Notes: generated by a model not told the origin, from the sequence alone. Counted from the stretch's first letter, positions 33,547-43,379 are shown. The stretch is DNA of 64,000 bases from Vampirovibrio chlorellavorus (GCA_903866275.1 CAIPMU010000004.1:1-64000); one strand, 5' to 3'. Numbers and translations: made by a program.

Positions 33547-34827
33547 TCATGGTTGCTTTGCGGGCGCCAACTGGCTGAGTAAGTCCGTGAGCGTGGTGGC
33601 TTGTTGCTCACCGCTATGCAGATGCTTCACTCTGATCGTTCCATTCTGTACTTCCGCTTCACCAATGGTGATGGCCTGACGGGCGTTCAGCTTGGCGGCG
33701 CGTTCAAACTGCTTGCCAAAGCCTTTACCGGACAGATCGACTTCGACGTGGTAACCGGAAGCGCGAAGGGCCTCTGCGACCTGAAAGGCTTCGGCAGGTT
33801 GATCATGAACGATATAAAAATCCAGTGTCCGCTTCGGCAGATCCCCCACCAGCGTGAGCAGGCGCTCCATCCCCAGTGCCCAACCGACTGCCGGGGTTTC
33901 CGGGCCCCCTAAATCTTCCACCAGACGATTATAGCGCCCGCCGCCGCACACGGCATTCTGGGCCCCTAAATTGGTGGAGGTAATTTCAAAGACGGTCTTG
34001 GTGTAATAATCCAAACCACGGACCAGATAAGGGTTTCGCTGATACGGGACTTTCAGGGCATCCAGAATTCGCACCAACTCGGCAAAGTGGGCCTGACAGT
34101 CCTCAGAGGTAAAATCTGTCTCCAGAAAGGCTTTTACTGTCGGTTGAGCATAGATTGCCTTGCAGCTGTCCTGCTTGCAATCCAGCATGCGGAGCGGGTT
34201 GGTTTGGTAGCGAGTCTGACAATCAGCGCACAGTTGGGTTAACTGCGGGGCCAACAGTGCCTTGAACCCGGTCTTGAAGCGCTCTCGGCATTCCACGGTG
34301 CCAATATTGTTGATCTGTAGCGAGAGATTGGGGAGCGCCAGTTTTTCAAACATGCGCATGGCCATCAAAATCACCTCGGCATCAGCGGCGGGCGTATCCA
34401 GTCCGAACAGTTCCACACCGAACTGATGGAATTGCCGCTGCCGTCCGGCTTGAGGCCGCTCATACCGAAACATGGGGCCCAAATAGTAAAGTTTAACCGG
34501 CTTGGGCCAGCGTCCCATACCCTGTTCGACAAAGGCACGCACCACCCCGGCGGTTCCTTCCGGTCGGAGGGAGAGCCGTCGATCACTCTTCTCGAAGGTA
34601 TACATCTCTTTGTTGACAATGTCGGTGCCCTCACCCACCCCGCGTTCAAACAACTCGGTGGCCTCAAAGATGGGGGTGCGAATCTCTTGATACCCGGCGC
34701 TTTGCAGCTGCAGGCGACAGAGCGATTCCACGTATTCCCAGCGTTCAACGTCCTCGCCACAAATGTCCTGTGTGCCTTTAGGTCGTTGAATGATGTCCTT
34801 GCGAACTTTGGCGGGTGTGCTGTTCAT
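33547..34827 (-). CDS. hisS: Histidyl-tRNA synthetase
   Basis: A 426-residue class II synthetase that charges tRNA-His. Motif 1 is GTQDICGEDVERWEYVE with ELFERGVGEGTDIV, motif 2 is FRYERPQAGRQRQFHQFGVELFG, and the histidine-specific LVRGLDYYTKTVFEIT and motif 3 VGWALGMERL follow. The C-terminal 95 residues are the anticodon-binding domain (DFYIVHDQPAEAFQVAEALRASGYHVEVD). It lies nine bases downstream of rph and is surely co-transcribed with it. Confidence 0.97.
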   Translation of the reverse strand: MNSTPAKVRKDIIQRPKGTQDICGEDVERWEYVESLCRLQLQSAGYQEIRTPIFEATELFERGVGEGTDIVNKEMYTFEKSDRRLSLRPEGTAGVVRAFVEQGMGRWPKPVKLYYLGPMFRYERPQAGRQRQFHQFGVELFGLDTPAADAEVILMAMRMFEKLALPNLSLQINNIGTVECRERFKTGFKALLAPQLTQLCADCQTRYQTNPLRMLDCKQDSCKAIYAQPTVKAFLETDFTSEDCQAHFAELVRILDALKVPYQRNPYLVRGLDYYTKTVFEITSTNLGAQNAVCGGGRYNRLVEDLGGPETPAVGWALGMERLLTLVGDLPKRTLDFYIVHDQPAEAFQVAEALRASGYHVEVDLSGKGFGKQFERAAKLNARQAITIGEAEVQNGTIRVKHLHSGEQQATTLTDLLSQLAPAKQP

Positions 34828-34836
34828 ACCGTCTCC

Positions 34837-35586
34837 CTAAATGACCGAGGCAATTTCAAGAAAATCGCCCAGTACCTCGCGCTGGAGTTCAAACAGCTTT
34901 TGGGTACCCGCGCTGGCCAAATCCACCAGACGATCCAGCTGCGCACGGGTCAAGGGCGCACGCTCACTGCTCATTTGCAGTTCAATCAAGCCACCGTCCG
35001 CATTCATCACCACATTGGCATCCACTTCCGCCGCTGAATCTTCCGCATAGTTCAGGTCCAGCAGCTCGGTGCCTTCTACCAGGCCGACACTGATAGCTGC
35101 CACGGGCTTCAGGGCTGGCAGGGTGTCTAGCAAGCCGTCCGCCTTCAGTTTGTTGAGGCAGTCGACGAGGGCAATAAAGCCGCCGGTAATGGCCGCCACA
35201 CGGGTACCGCCATCCGCCTGAATGACGTCCGCGTCAATATTGATGGTCCGAGCCCCCAGCTTGGTCAAATCTACGCTGGCCCGAAGGGTTCTGCCGATCA
35301 ATCGCTGGATTTCCGCGGTGCGACCAGACACTTTCAGACGCTCCCGCTGATTGCGGGTGTTGGTCGCGCCTGGCAACATGCCGTATTCTGCCGTCAACCA
35401 GCCGGTACTCTCCTCTTTGAGGACATAAATATGACGAGGTACACGCTCTTCGACCGTGGCGGTGACGATCACCTGCGTATCGCCCACACAAATCAGGACT
35501 GATCCGGGGGCATGTTTGGTGAAATTGCGGGTGATGGTAATGGGCCGCAACTCGTCGGCTTGTCGATGATCAGGTCTGGTGAACAT
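34837..35586 (-). CDS. rph: Ribonuclease PH
   Basis: A 249-residue phosphate-dependent 3'-exoribonuclease that trims tRNA 3' ends. The RNase PH fold is complete: RPITITRNFTKHAPGSVLI, WLTAEYGMLPGAT, the phosphate-contact GRTAEIQRLIGR, INIDADVIQADGGTRVAAITGGF and the C-terminal LLDLNYAEDSAAEVDANVVM acidic site. Full length for the family. Heads the rph-hisS operon. Confidence 0.97.
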   Translation of the reverse strand: MFTRPDHRQADELRPITITRNFTKHAPGSVLICVGDTQVIVTATVEERVPRHIYVLKEESTGWLTAEYGMLPGATNTRNQRERLKVSGRTAEIQRLIGRTLRASVDLTKLGARTINIDADVIQADGGTRVAAITGGFIALVDCLNKLKADGLLDTLPALKPVAAISVGLVEGTELLDLNYAEDSAAEVDANVVMNADGGLIELQMSSERAPLTRAQLDRLVDLASAGTQKLFELQREVLGDFLEIASVI

Positions 35587-35737
35587 GGGGGTGGGGTCCT
35601 TTACTGTATGGGGCTCGCCAGTAGGTCAATGGGTCTAGCGTGTGAGGGGATATTGAGTGGTGATACCAGTTAATTGGGATGCATAACGTCCCCGGATAAA
35701 CTCGGATACCAGTCCATCATCAGATTGACGGGTGACT

Positions 35738-36082
35738 TTAATAATCTATCGTGGTCTGGTTCGAGGCGTTTCCACCATAGGGTTCCGGAGTGCCGCCGTA
35801 AACCGGGACTGCCTGACCGGGCGCGGCGTAGGGGTCGTTGGGGCTAACGCTGGAATAAGTAGAACCATAAGGGCCATACGGATTATTCATGGATTGTGGT
35901 TCCAGAGGGGAGCCATATTGTCCGTAGGGGTTATTGATGGCGTTCGGGTCAGACGAGCTTGCCGTATTTCCCAGAAAGGTTCCATCGTTAGCATAGATAT
36001 TATACTGGGCAAAGCCGGGCGATGCCAGCAAAAAGAAGGCCAGAATTGCCAGCAATAGGCTAATCGACATGCACTTCATCAT
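35738..36082 (-). CDS. Small secreted protein with NPYGxYGS repeats
   Basis: A 114-residue exported protein. Residues 1-25 are a signal peptide ending GFA. The mature part starts YNIYANDGTFLGN and contains NPYGQYGS and NPYGPYGS, each followed by P/S-rich spacers and NN. Proteins with this FLG-N-NPYGxYGSxYS pattern are widespread in cyanobacteria and of unknown role, possibly surface-associated. AGGAG lies six bases before ATG 36082. This gene supports placing the organism near the cyanobacteria. Confidence 0.75.
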   Translation of the reverse strand: MMKCMSISLLLAILAFFLLASPGFAQYNIYANDGTFLGNTASSSDPNAINNPYGQYGSPLEPQSMNNPYGPYGSTYSSVSPNDPYAAPGQAVPVYGGTPEPYGGNASNQTTIDY

Positions 36083-36194
36083 CCGGTTCTCCTGTCAAAG
36101 GGCCACATGGTTTGGACATCCCAGACACTCTATCGGACACGACAGAGAGTGGACAGGGGTTTATGCTCGTTTTTTAAGCCTTGTTTCAGGAAGA

Positions 36195-36866
36195 TTAGAA
36201 TGACGGTGTCATGAAATGATCGGGTATCATCGGCAGCGTGGTGGTGATGGTGCCAAGCATGGGATTGTTCACGCGCACTTCCAGCGCTACCGGAAACTGA
36301 TTCGGGTGTTTTTGCAGAAAACGGTACAACTCAAACTCACCCAGCGGTAACAGAACATCTTCCCCAGAGGCAATCGCAGGCACAGTCAGCGTTCGCTGGG
36401 ACACCATTTGCCACTGGGCTGAACGATTCAGCCCTTCGAAATCAGTGAGTTGCAAGGTCGGATCGACCCGCCAGTTGCCCACTTTGGCACGGAATGTCAC
36501 GCTAAAGGGGACCCTGAGCATTGCCTTTTGACCTGTTGTATACAGATGGGCCTTTGCCTCCAGAATCGCGGGGGCTGGACCGCCTTGATACCGCCAGCGG
36601 CTGAAAGGGGTGTCCATATCGGACGCTTGATGGGCCTGCTGTACCAGCACGGCAGCAGCATTCATGGGCACCTCGCCACGATGTTCACTCTGCCATTGCG
36701 TTTTCAGCTCCAGAAACCGGGCAGCTTCATCCAGTCTGTAATAGAAGTTAATACTCTGCAATTTCAGGGAAGTTCTGGGCGCAGGGGCTTTGGCAGGGCA
36801 AAGTCCCGTGGCAAAAAGCAGCCAACTGAGTAAGAACAGACAAAAAACATTGAATCTTTGCTTCAT
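36195..36866 (-). CDS. Exported protein of unknown function
   Basis: A 223-residue protein with a hydrophobic signal segment (residues 7-25, CLFLLSWLLFATGLCPAKA). The mature part looks beta-rich with no motif I recognise. The Cys in LCPAKA does not sit in a proper lipobox. It is transcribed in the same direction as the preceding small secreted protein, 112 bases upstream of it, and may share its location in the cell envelope. Confidence 0.65.
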   Translation of the reverse strand: MKQRFNVFCLFLLSWLLFATGLCPAKAPAPRTSLKLQSINFYYRLDEAARFLELKTQWQSEHRGEVPMNAAAVLVQQAHQASDMDTPFSRWRYQGGPAPAILEAKAHLYTTGQKAMLRVPFSVTFRAKVGNWRVDPTLQLTDFEGLNRSAQWQMVSQRTLTVPAIASGEDVLLPLGEFELYRFLQKHPNQFPVALEVRVNNPMLGTITTTLPMIPDHFMTPSF

Positions 36867-37269
36867 GGCAGGAGTATAGATGCTTCAGGCTAACAGGACA
36901 GCCATCAACTGAGGGATTTTAGGAAAGCATGATGAGAAAAAATCCTGAAACCCAATGCTTTTGGGGATTTATGTTATTCCGGATTTTTTCTGAATTATGA
37001 AAAGAACACCCCCTTTTGTAATGAATCTCAACGAAGTGGTTTAGAAAGAACCCGGACTTGGTATTTTGCTAGTACGAAAAAACAAGGGAACCTGAATCAA
37101 AAAAATACTGTCCAACCCTTAAAAAAACTTTCACCTCAACGCCATCAAAGGAAAACCCAACCAGCATTCAGGGAAGAGTGACATATTGGTCTATCATCAA
37201 CTGTCATTTCAGTGGGTTCAAAACACGTGATTCTTAGGGATGTACTTAGGGAAACAACAAGAGGTCATC
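36867..37269. other. Gene-free stretch before a small membrane ORF
   Basis: About 400 AT-rich bases with several A and T runs. I see no longer coding frame and no clear hairpin. It probably carries the promoters for the two divergent genes. Confidence 0.4.
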
Positions 37270-37413
37270 ATGTTAGAGATCATACAGGAAGCCATTAATA
37301 ACTTTGATCTGTCCGATATTTTGAACACCGGCATTATTGTGAGCCTCAGTGTGTTGCTGTTGAGCACCATGAAGCTGAAATTTATCGGTCGGACCAATTA
37401 CTCACTCTACTAA
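37270..37413 (+). CDS. 47-residue single-pass membrane peptide
   Basis: A short frame beginning ATG 37270 and ending TAA 37413. GAGG with AA before it (37259-37264) lies five bases upstream, a good ribosome site. The peptide has an amphipathic acidic N-terminal helix (MLEIIQEAINNFDLSDIL), one membrane segment (residues 18-35, LNTGIIVSLSVLLLSTMKL) and a basic C-terminal tail (KFIGRTNYSLY). This is the pattern of small membrane regulators or subunits. No known family is recognised. An imperfect 13-bp hairpin follows at 37430-37468. Confidence 0.55.
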   Translation: MLEIIQEAINNFDLSDILNTGIIVSLSVLLLSTMKLKFIGRTNYSLY

Positions 37414-37429
37414 ACCACAACACCCGAAC

Positions 37430-37468
37430 GGGGTCTCATTCGGCAAGGATACAGCCCGAATGAACCCC
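37430..37468 (+). other. Hairpin downstream of the small membrane ORF
   Basis: GGGGTCTCATTCGG pairs with CCGAATGAACCCC with one bulge. No T run follows, so it may stabilise the transcript end rather than terminate. Confidence 0.4.
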
Positions 37469-37514
37469 AGTCCAGAGAGAGACAGGACAATAAAAGCGAT
37501 AAATCGAACGCGGA

Positions 37515-37772
37515 TTAAGTCTCGGGCTCATCCAGCGTGGAATCCCTCAGTGGCTGCTCTTTGAGCGATTGCAAAAATCCGTCAAAGATGATGTCATCCA
37601 GAAAACGCATGGTGGCGGCATCCTGCGCATCGGGCCACAACAGTTTCAGGGCTGCGTCCCGGTCTGTTTCAGCCAGCGCGATGAATTGGGCGTTGCTGAG
37701 CTCCAAGGTGGAATCGACAGGCTGGAGCTGTTCGTCCAGTGGCGTTTGCAGTTCTGATGAGGGTGTGGTCAT
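37515..37772 (-). CDS. Small acidic protein of unknown function
   Basis: About 85 residues, acidic and Leu/Asp/Gln-rich, with a helical middle (LSNAQFIALAETDRDAALKLLWPDAQDAATMRFLDDIIFDGFLQSL) and no signal peptide. AGGAG lies eleven bases before ATG 37772; the longer frame from 37808 has no ribosome site. No family recognised. Confidence 0.55.
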   Translation of the reverse strand: MTTPSSELQTPLDEQLQPVDSTLELSNAQFIALAETDRDAALKLLWPDAQDAATMRFLDDIIFDGFLQSLKEQPLRDSTLDEPET

Positions 37773-37894
37773 CGGCGAGAAAACTCCTGAGGCTTGCATC
37801 GATGCCATCCATACTATGCAAAAAGCCCCTGAAAGAGAAGATTTTAAAGTCCCCGGAATACCATGCCCGCCTCACGCCATCATGGAACTAACAT

Positions 37895-38332
37895 CTAAAA
37901 GGGTAGCCCAGACTCCAGATAGCCTAGCTTCCAGCCCCCTTCATCCACCATGACCAGATTCACACGCGTTTCCTGCCCGTTTTCGTAGTTGATACGCGCC
38001 TCCACCTTGGCGGTTTTTCCATTGAACTCAATGGTGTCAAAATACCCATATCGAGCAAATTCACCAGCCCGGCTCTGGCGTACAAACCGTCGCCAGAAGC
38101 GAATGACCAAATCCATCGTGTTGGTTTCAAACATCAGCTTGACTTCCGGGATACCCAACTGAGCTGCTTTGGCTGCATTGCCGCTTTGGGCGTATAAATC
38201 CTGCAAGGTCCAGTTCAGAAACTCCTGTTGGGTCTTTTTAGAAAACAAACCCCAACTCACCTGAAGCTGATGTTGCACCAGGGTTTGAAAAAACTGTCGA
38301 GCCACTTCATGGGGTTGCGTTGCTTTTTTCAT
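37895..38332 (-). CDS. Unknown protein, NTF2/DUF4878-like fold
   Basis: A 145-residue soluble protein: a helical N-terminal half (VARQFFQTLVQHQLQVSWGLFSKKTQQEFLNWTLQDLYAQ) followed by strands (YFDTIEFNGKTAKVEARINY, VNLVMVDEGGWKLGYLESG). This helix-then-sheet order with a final W-K-L strand is typical of small NTF2-like or DUF4878-like domains. The resemblance is by pattern only. No operon partner beyond the acidic small gene downstream. Confidence 0.65.
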   Translation of the reverse strand: MKKATQPHEVARQFFQTLVQHQLQVSWGLFSKKTQQEFLNWTLQDLYAQSGNAAKAAQLGIPEVKLMFETNTMDLVIRFWRRFVRQSRAGEFARYGYFDTIEFNGKTAKVEARINYENGQETRVNLVMVDEGGWKLGYLESGLPF

Positions 38333-38714
38333 AAATCCAGCAAGCTGTCCTGATTCAGTCTTATTTCGGCAATGAAGGAGGGCACTTCACGACCATCGGC
38401 ATACGGAGCAGTGAGGGTGATCTCTCATCCTCTATAGCATACGGTGTCCATGCTCTGGACAGATCCCTTATCTGTGGGAGTTCAGTTGGCGCCGACCGCA
38501 CACTGGCATTCAGGGGCTTGCCCATGACCTTTCAGGGATAGCGCATAACAGGGTAGAATACCGGGTGCGGCGCCCATCCTTGTTGAGTGTTCACATCAAA
38601 CTGGCAAGTCCGGGTTCTGTTTTGTTTTTGTTTTCACTAGAATAGCGGCATGGACGCTCAGACATGTCAGGTTAGCCGAGCCCATTGTCCCATCAGAAAT
38701 GGAATTCAATCGCT
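38333..38714. other. Region upstream of the riboflavin genes
   Basis: About 380 bases. I looked for an FMN riboswitch in front of ribE and did not find its conserved blocks. A possible -10 (TAGAAT, 38638-38643) lies about 70 bases before the ribE start. Confidence 0.4.
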
Positions 38715-39557
38715 ATGTTTACAGGCCTCATTGAAGAAGTTGGCGCAGTCTCCGCGGTTGAGGCCAGCAGTGCCGGCAGCCGGATCAGTGTCACTGCGCG
38801 AAAAATCCTGTTCGGGCTGGCTTTGGGCGATAGCATTGCGGTAGATGGCGCCTGCATGACCGTGATCGCCTTCGATGATGAGGGGTTCAGCTTTGAAGCG
38901 TCCCCTGAGAGCCTGTCCAAGACCAACCTCTCAGACTTTCAGCCCGGTCGCCGGGTCAATCTGGAACGTCCACTGACACCCACCAGCCGCATTGGCGGCC
39001 ACTACGTGACCGGGCATGTGGATGGACTGGCCACACTGGTGTCCAAAACACCCCAGGGCAACAGCCTCATTCTGGAGTTCTCCGTGAATACACCCGCATT
39101 GGCCGAGCTCCTGATTCCCAAAGGGTCCGTGACCATTCTCGGGATTAGCCTAACGGTGAACACGGTCAGCCGGGACCGCTTTACAGTGGCCATTATTCCC
39201 CATACCCTCAGCCATACCAATCTGGGCGACTACCAACCCGGTGATGCGGTCAATATCGAAACCGACCTGCTGGGGAAATACGTCCGTCGACTGCTGTTTG
39301 AACGTGGCAACTCCGACTGGCAACCAGATACTTGCACGGATGATCTGGCCGCATCCGGCGGACTGACGGAAGATCTGACGGAAACTACCTCGTCTTTTCC
39401 CCAACGGCTGCCGCTGGAGATTGGGGGTGTGCTGGATGCACCCGCATTGGTACCCGCCCTAAACATGCTGGCCCCCGCGACCCAATCGCAACGTCCCACG
39501 GTACCCACTGGGGCAACCATTCGCACCGGGAGCTGGTTTAATCACGACCCGGATTAA
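38715..39557 (+). CDS. ribE: Riboflavin synthase, alpha subunit, with C-terminal extension
   Basis: A 280-residue enzyme that dismutates two 6,7-dimethyl-8-ribityllumazines into riboflavin. The start [10 protein letters not shown] at 38715 is the standard N terminus; the frame runs on upstream but those residues are not part of the family. Two lumazine-binding barrels are clear ([27 protein letters not shown], then [17 protein letters not shown] ... [21 protein letters not shown]). The family usually ends near residue 205. Here about 75 more residues follow, rich in T, P, S and A, with no recognisable domain. Confidence 0.92.
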   Translation: MFTGLIEEVGAVSAVEASSAGSRISVTARKILFGLALGDSIAVDGACMTVIAFDDEGFSFEASPESLSKTNLSDFQPGRRVNLERPLTPTSRIGGHYVTGHVDGLATLVSKTPQGNSLILEFSVNTPALAELLIPKGSVTILGISLTVNTVSRDRFTVAIIPHTLSHTNLGDYQPGDAVNIETDLLGKYVRRLLFERGNSDWQPDTCTDDLAASGGLTEDLTETTSSFPQRLPLEIGGVLDAPALVPALNMLAPATQSQRPTVPTGATIRTGSWFNHDPD

Positions 39558-39658
39558 GCCAACGATTGGTTATCTTCCGCTCTCTTTTCAATCCAGCCTG
39601 CGTTTCCAGTTATGATCCCAAATCCATCGCGCTATTTACCGCAAGGAGCTTTCCTCAT

Positions 39659-40972
39659 ATGCCGAATTCAGACTATCAGGGTAACGATACCCCCGGAAAC
39701 GAATTGTCCACACCCGGCTTTAGCACGGTGGAGGAAGCCATTGCAGCCATTCGGAACGGCGAAATGGTGATCGTGGCCGATGACGAGGACCGGGAAAACG
39801 AAGGGGATTTCGTCTGCGCGGCGGATAAAGTCACCCCGGAGATCATCAACTTCATGGCCACCGAAGGTCGGGGGCTCATCTGCCTGACCCTCACCCCGGC
39901 GTTGTGCGAAAAACTCGAGCTGAACCAGATGATCAGTCAGTCCTCTGACCCTTTACGCACGGCCTTCACGGTCAGTGTGGACGCCTCCTCCAAGTTCGGT
40001 TGCACCACGGGCATTTCTGCCAGTGATCGGGCTACTACCATTCAAGTGGCGGTGGCCCCGGATGCGGTTCCCTCGGATCTACGCCGTCCCGGACATATTT
40101 TCCCCCTTCAGGCCAAACCTGGCGGTGTACTGGAACGCGTGGGCCAGACAGAGGCCAGTGTGGATCTGGCCCGTTTGGCCGGATTAACCTCTGCCGGTGT
40201 AATTTGCGAAATCTTAAACCCCGATGGGACCATGGCCCGCCGCAACGCGCTCTTTGAGATTGCGGCGAAGTTTAACATGAAGTTCATCACCGTGGCCCAA
40301 CTGATCAACTACCGCCTGAAAACCGAGAATCTGGTGGTGCGAGAAGCTGAAGCCACACTACCAACCCTGTACGGGGACTTTCAGGTTCTGGGCTATCGTA
40401 ATACCCTTGATGACTCCGAGCATTTGGCGCTGGTCAAAGGCGATGTCAGCGCGGACGATGGCCTGACCCCGCTGGTGCGAGTGCATAGTGAATGCCTGAC
40501 AGGCGATGTGCTGGCCAGCCTACGTTGCGATTGTGGGGAACAGCTCCATGCCGCCATGGCTGCCATTGAGGCCCACGGCAAAGGTGTACTGGTTTACATG
40601 CGCAGCCACGAGGGTCGAGGCATCGGCCTGCTGAACAAACTCAAGGCATACGCCCTGCAGGAAAAAGGGCTGGACACCGTCGAGGCCAATCTGGAAATGG
40701 GCTTTGCCCCGGATCTGCGTCATTACGGCGTTGGTGCCCAAATTCTACGAGATCTGGGTATTCAGGCCTTTAAACTACTCACCAATAACCCCCGGAAAAT
40801 AAGGGGATTGGACGGGTATGGCCTGCAAATTATCGACCGGGTAGGCATGCCAGCCACACCGCACGCCCACAACCAGCAATACCTTAAAACCAAGCAGCAA
40901 AAACTGGGGCACCTCCTCGACTTTCTGCCCTCTGTCTCTCAATCCACGCCACAATCCACCGAAGCCAATTAG
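39659..40972 (+). CDS. ribBA: Bifunctional DHBP synthase / GTP cyclohydrolase II
   Basis: A 437-residue enzyme making both precursors of lumazine. The N-terminal half (to about residue 215) is 3,4-dihydroxy-2-butanone-4-phosphate synthase, with the acidic [11 protein letters not shown] loop and RPGHIFPL. The C-terminal half is GTP cyclohydrolase II with the zinc ligands [24 protein letters not shown] and NNPRKI. GCAAGGAG lies about ten bases before ATG 39659. The frame continues upstream to 39566, but that start has no ribosome site. Middle gene of the rib cluster. Confidence 0.95.
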   Translation: MPNSDYQGNDTPGNELSTPGFSTVEEAIAAIRNGEMVIVADDEDRENEGDFVCAADKVTPEIINFMATEGRGLICLTLTPALCEKLELNQMISQSSDPLRTAFTVSVDASSKFGCTTGISASDRATTIQVAVAPDAVPSDLRRPGHIFPLQAKPGGVLERVGQTEASVDLARLAGLTSAGVICEILNPDGTMARRNALFEIAAKFNMKFITVAQLINYRLKTENLVVREAEATLPTLYGDFQVLGYRNTLDDSEHLALVKGDVSADDGLTPLVRVHSECLTGDVLASLRCDCGEQLHAAMAAIEAHGKGVLVYMRSHEGRGIGLLNKLKAYALQEKGLDTVEANLEMGFAPDLRHYGVGAQILRDLGIQAFKLLTNNPRKIRGLDGYGLQIIDRVGMPATPHAHNQQYLKTKQQKLGHLLDFLPSVSQSTPQSTEAN

Positions 40973-40988
40973 AAGGAGATTCCGCCGT

Positions 40989-41480
40989 ATGTCCCCGCAA
41001 GTGTTTGAAGGTAAACTGATCGGCACCGGCCTGAAAATTGGCATTGTGGTGTCCCGCTTCAACGATGTGATCACAAAAAACCTGTTGCAAGGCGCGATTG
41101 GCGCATTAACCGCTCACGATGTCCCGGAGGATCAAATCAGTGTGGCCTGGGTGCCGGGAGCATTCGAATTGCCTCTGGTCGCCAGCAAAATGGCCCTCTC
41201 CGGGCAATTCGACGCGATCATCACGCTGGGTTGCGTGATCCGTGGCGCGACCACCCATTACGATTACGTTTGCAACGAAGCCGCCAAAGGGATTGCCAGG
41301 GCCAGCGAAAAGAGCGGCATTCCAGTCATCTTTGGTGTTGTGACCACCGAGACCATTGAACAGGCGATCGAGCGTTCCGGCTGCAAGGCGGGTAACAAAG
41401 GCGTTGATGCGGCATTGGCAGCCATTGAAAGTGTCAATCTGCTGAAGCAGCTGAAAGCCGAGCAGGCCATTCTGGCCTGA
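40989..41480 (+). CDS. ribH: 6,7-dimethyl-8-ribityllumazine synthase
   Basis: A 163-residue enzyme condensing the two ribBA products into lumazine, the substrate of RibE. Signature pieces: [64 protein letters not shown] with the catalytic His, and [25 protein letters not shown] is nine bases before the ATG, 16 bases after ribBA. Confidence 0.96.
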   Translation: MSPQVFEGKLIGTGLKIGIVVSRFNDVITKNLLQGAIGALTAHDVPEDQISVAWVPGAFELPLVASKMALSGQFDAIITLGCVIRGATTHYDYVCNEAAKGIARASEKSGIPVIFGVVTTETIEQAIERSGCKAGNKGVDAALAAIESVNLLKQLKAEQAILA

Positions 41481-41683
41481 GCCCACTAAAGATAGCAATC
41501 TACACCCGTTGCAGATCTACATCTGGTTGTCTGATCTGTGCTTAATATGGATTGCTTCAACTTTTCGCATCATGTCCTATACGAAAACCGACGAGTAGCG
41601 TTACAATATTAAGATGCGCTTCAGTTTGAAAATCTCAACGGTGGCGCACGCAGTAGTGTTGGCCAGCAGATAGAGACGTTCGA

Positions 41684-42943
41684 GTGAAAGCATCCGTCCC
41701 GAATTCCAATCGTGTGAGTCCGATGACCAAACGAACCCGCATCAACAGAGTTCACCCGTCACTCATTTACCGGCAACAGAAGATTCGTCAGCGTCGCCTG
41801 GCGGTATTGGCTTTTGTGGCGTTGCTAGTGCTGGTGTTCAGCGGTATGGCCATTTGGGGAGTTTGCCAGACCATTCCACGTTTCATCACTCCCATTAGTC
41901 TGGACTCCGCTGACTTTGAGAATTTACTCACCCGTGATTTCGGGTTAAATGAGACACCCAGCCTGTTGTATTACAATACGCTGGATTATGCGCTGATGGA
42001 CCACAAGCCTTTGGGGAATCTGGAGAGCAAACTGGCTCCCATTCCCTCGGTGGGCGAGGATATGCTGCTGAAAAACCGGTTAAAACAACTGTTTGCCGAG
42101 TACCCGGCGGATCGGTTTATCCCGCACCTCTACTTTTACAATCCGCAGGATGGACAGTCGGTGGAAATCAACGGGTACGATCCTGTGCCCGCTGCCAGCG
42201 TGATCAAGTTGCCTATTTTGCTGGATTACCTGATGACTGTGGATAAAGGCCTGGTCACTGAAGACACCCCCTTGCTTTACGCCGATTTCCACCGGGCTGG
42301 CGGCTCTGGCGATTTACAGTACAAACCGTCCGGGCAGGGCTTGTTCGCCAACGACGTCGCCGGGCAGATGATTCGCATCAGCGACAACACCTGCACCAAT
42401 ATGATGATCTCCCATATGGGTGGGCTGGATGCGGTGAATGAACGCCTGAGCGATCTTGGCCTGTTGAATACACGCATTCGCAATATGTTGCCGGATCTGG
42501 AAGGTACCAACACCATTTCTCCTTACGAAATGGTGACCATCATGAACAATATCGATCACGGCCCCATTATCTCTGAACTGTCGCGGCAAAACGGACTGGA
42601 TATTCTCAAGAGTACGCACAACCGGCATCTGTTGGTAGCCCCCTTGCCGCAGGATGTGGTTGTGGCTCACAAGACCGGGGATATTGGTACCGCATTGGGT
42701 GATTCTGGCGCAGTCTACTTGCCGGATGGCCGCAAATATTTCATTTCCATGCAGGTGGAGCGCCCTTATAATGACTATACGGCCCGCGATATGGTACAAC
42801 GCGCTTCTCGTCTGATTTATGACTATGTCAATGCTCAAACCGTGACCGCCGCAACCGCAGGGGTGAGTCCAGCCGGGGCCATTCCTGCCCGTGACGAATC
42901 GACGCTGGTTGAGCCATTGCCCGCATCCTCGAACGTGAATTGA
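41684..42943 (+). CDS. Membrane-anchored class A beta-lactamase-fold serine hydrolase
   Basis: A 419-residue protein with a basic cytoplasmic N terminus, one membrane segment (about residues 38-60) and an extracytoplasmic hydrolase domain. The penicillin-binding-type motifs are complete: S172-VI-K175, S233-D-N235 and K330-T-G332. A glutamate in DLEGTNTISP could be the class A general base. Relatives are D-Ala-D-Ala-type peptidases or beta-lactamase-like proteins of unknown substrate, and the membrane anchor argues for a wall-related role rather than resistance. GTG 41684 and ATG 41723 are both possible starts. Confidence 0.82.
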   Translation: MKASVPNSNRVSPMTKRTRINRVHPSLIYRQQKIRQRRLAVLAFVALLVLVFSGMAIWGVCQTIPRFITPISLDSADFENLLTRDFGLNETPSLLYYNTLDYALMDHKPLGNLESKLAPIPSVGEDMLLKNRLKQLFAEYPADRFIPHLYFYNPQDGQSVEINGYDPVPAASVIKLPILLDYLMTVDKGLVTEDTPLLYADFHRAGGSGDLQYKPSGQGLFANDVAGQMIRISDNTCTNMMISHMGGLDAVNERLSDLGLLNTRIRNMLPDLEGTNTISPYEMVTIMNNIDHGPIISELSRQNGLDILKSTHNRHLLVAPLPQDVVVAHKTGDIGTALGDSGAVYLPDGRKYFISMQVERPYNDYTARDMVQRASRLIYDYVNAQTVTAATAGVSPAGAIPARDESTLVEPLPASSNVN

Positions 42944-42950
42944 ACCCCAG

Positions 42951-42976
42951 GCCCCACGGCAGAATTGCCGCAGGGC
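42951..42976 (+). terminator. Weak terminator-like hairpin
   Basis: GCCC-CA-CGGCA pairs with TGCCG-CA-GGGC, eight bases after the hydrolase stop; GTGGTTT follows. Confidence 0.35.
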
Positions 42977-43004
42977 TCGTGGTTTAAATTGCACTTTGCA
43001 GGAA

Positions 43005-43379
43005 TTAACGGGGTAGAGCGTATCGTTCAGGCAGGCCAAACAGCAGTGCCGAAGCGGTGATGGCCAGGTGAAGCACGTTGTCTGCCATATTCATGGGCAT
43101 CCCGAAGACCACATGGTTGGGCAACACAAAGCCCAGGATGGTCACGATCCCATAAATGGCAGCAAACGCCAGCGTAGCTCGTCGCGCCAATTCCCACCGG
43201 TTACTGAGGCCAGCCCCCAGTAGAACCACCCCGGAGAGTAGGTGAATGATATTGTGTGCCGGATTCACCATAAAGATACCGAACAACAGATGTTCCGGTT
43301 CAATGGCAGGCACGAAACCCAGGATCCCAATCACCAGAAAAATAAGCCCCATGACTTTGGCATAATTCAAAATCATCAT
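43005..43379 (-). CDS. DUF4383 membrane protein
   Basis: A 124-residue protein with four membrane segments. MMILNYAKVMGLIFLVIGILGFVP, then NPAHNIIHLLSGVVLLGAG and NMADNVLHLAITASALLFGL carry the paired N-x-x-H-L motifs of the DUF4383 family, whose function is unknown. The start at 43379 is fixed by GGGAGGA five bases upstream; the frame continues to 43448 but without such a site. Confidence 0.8.
   Translation of the reverse strand: MMILNYAKVMGLIFLVIGILGFVPAIEPEHLLFGIFMVNPAHNIIHLLSGVVLLGAGLSNRWELARRATLAFAAIYGIVTILGFVLPNHVVFGMPMNMADNVLHLAITASALLFGLPERYALPR

Noticed and set aside
38333-38714. FMN riboswitch in front of ribE
   Set aside because: Expected by analogy with other riboflavin operons, but the conserved RFN blocks (AGGGTGAAATTC-type, ACCGGCGGT) are not present.
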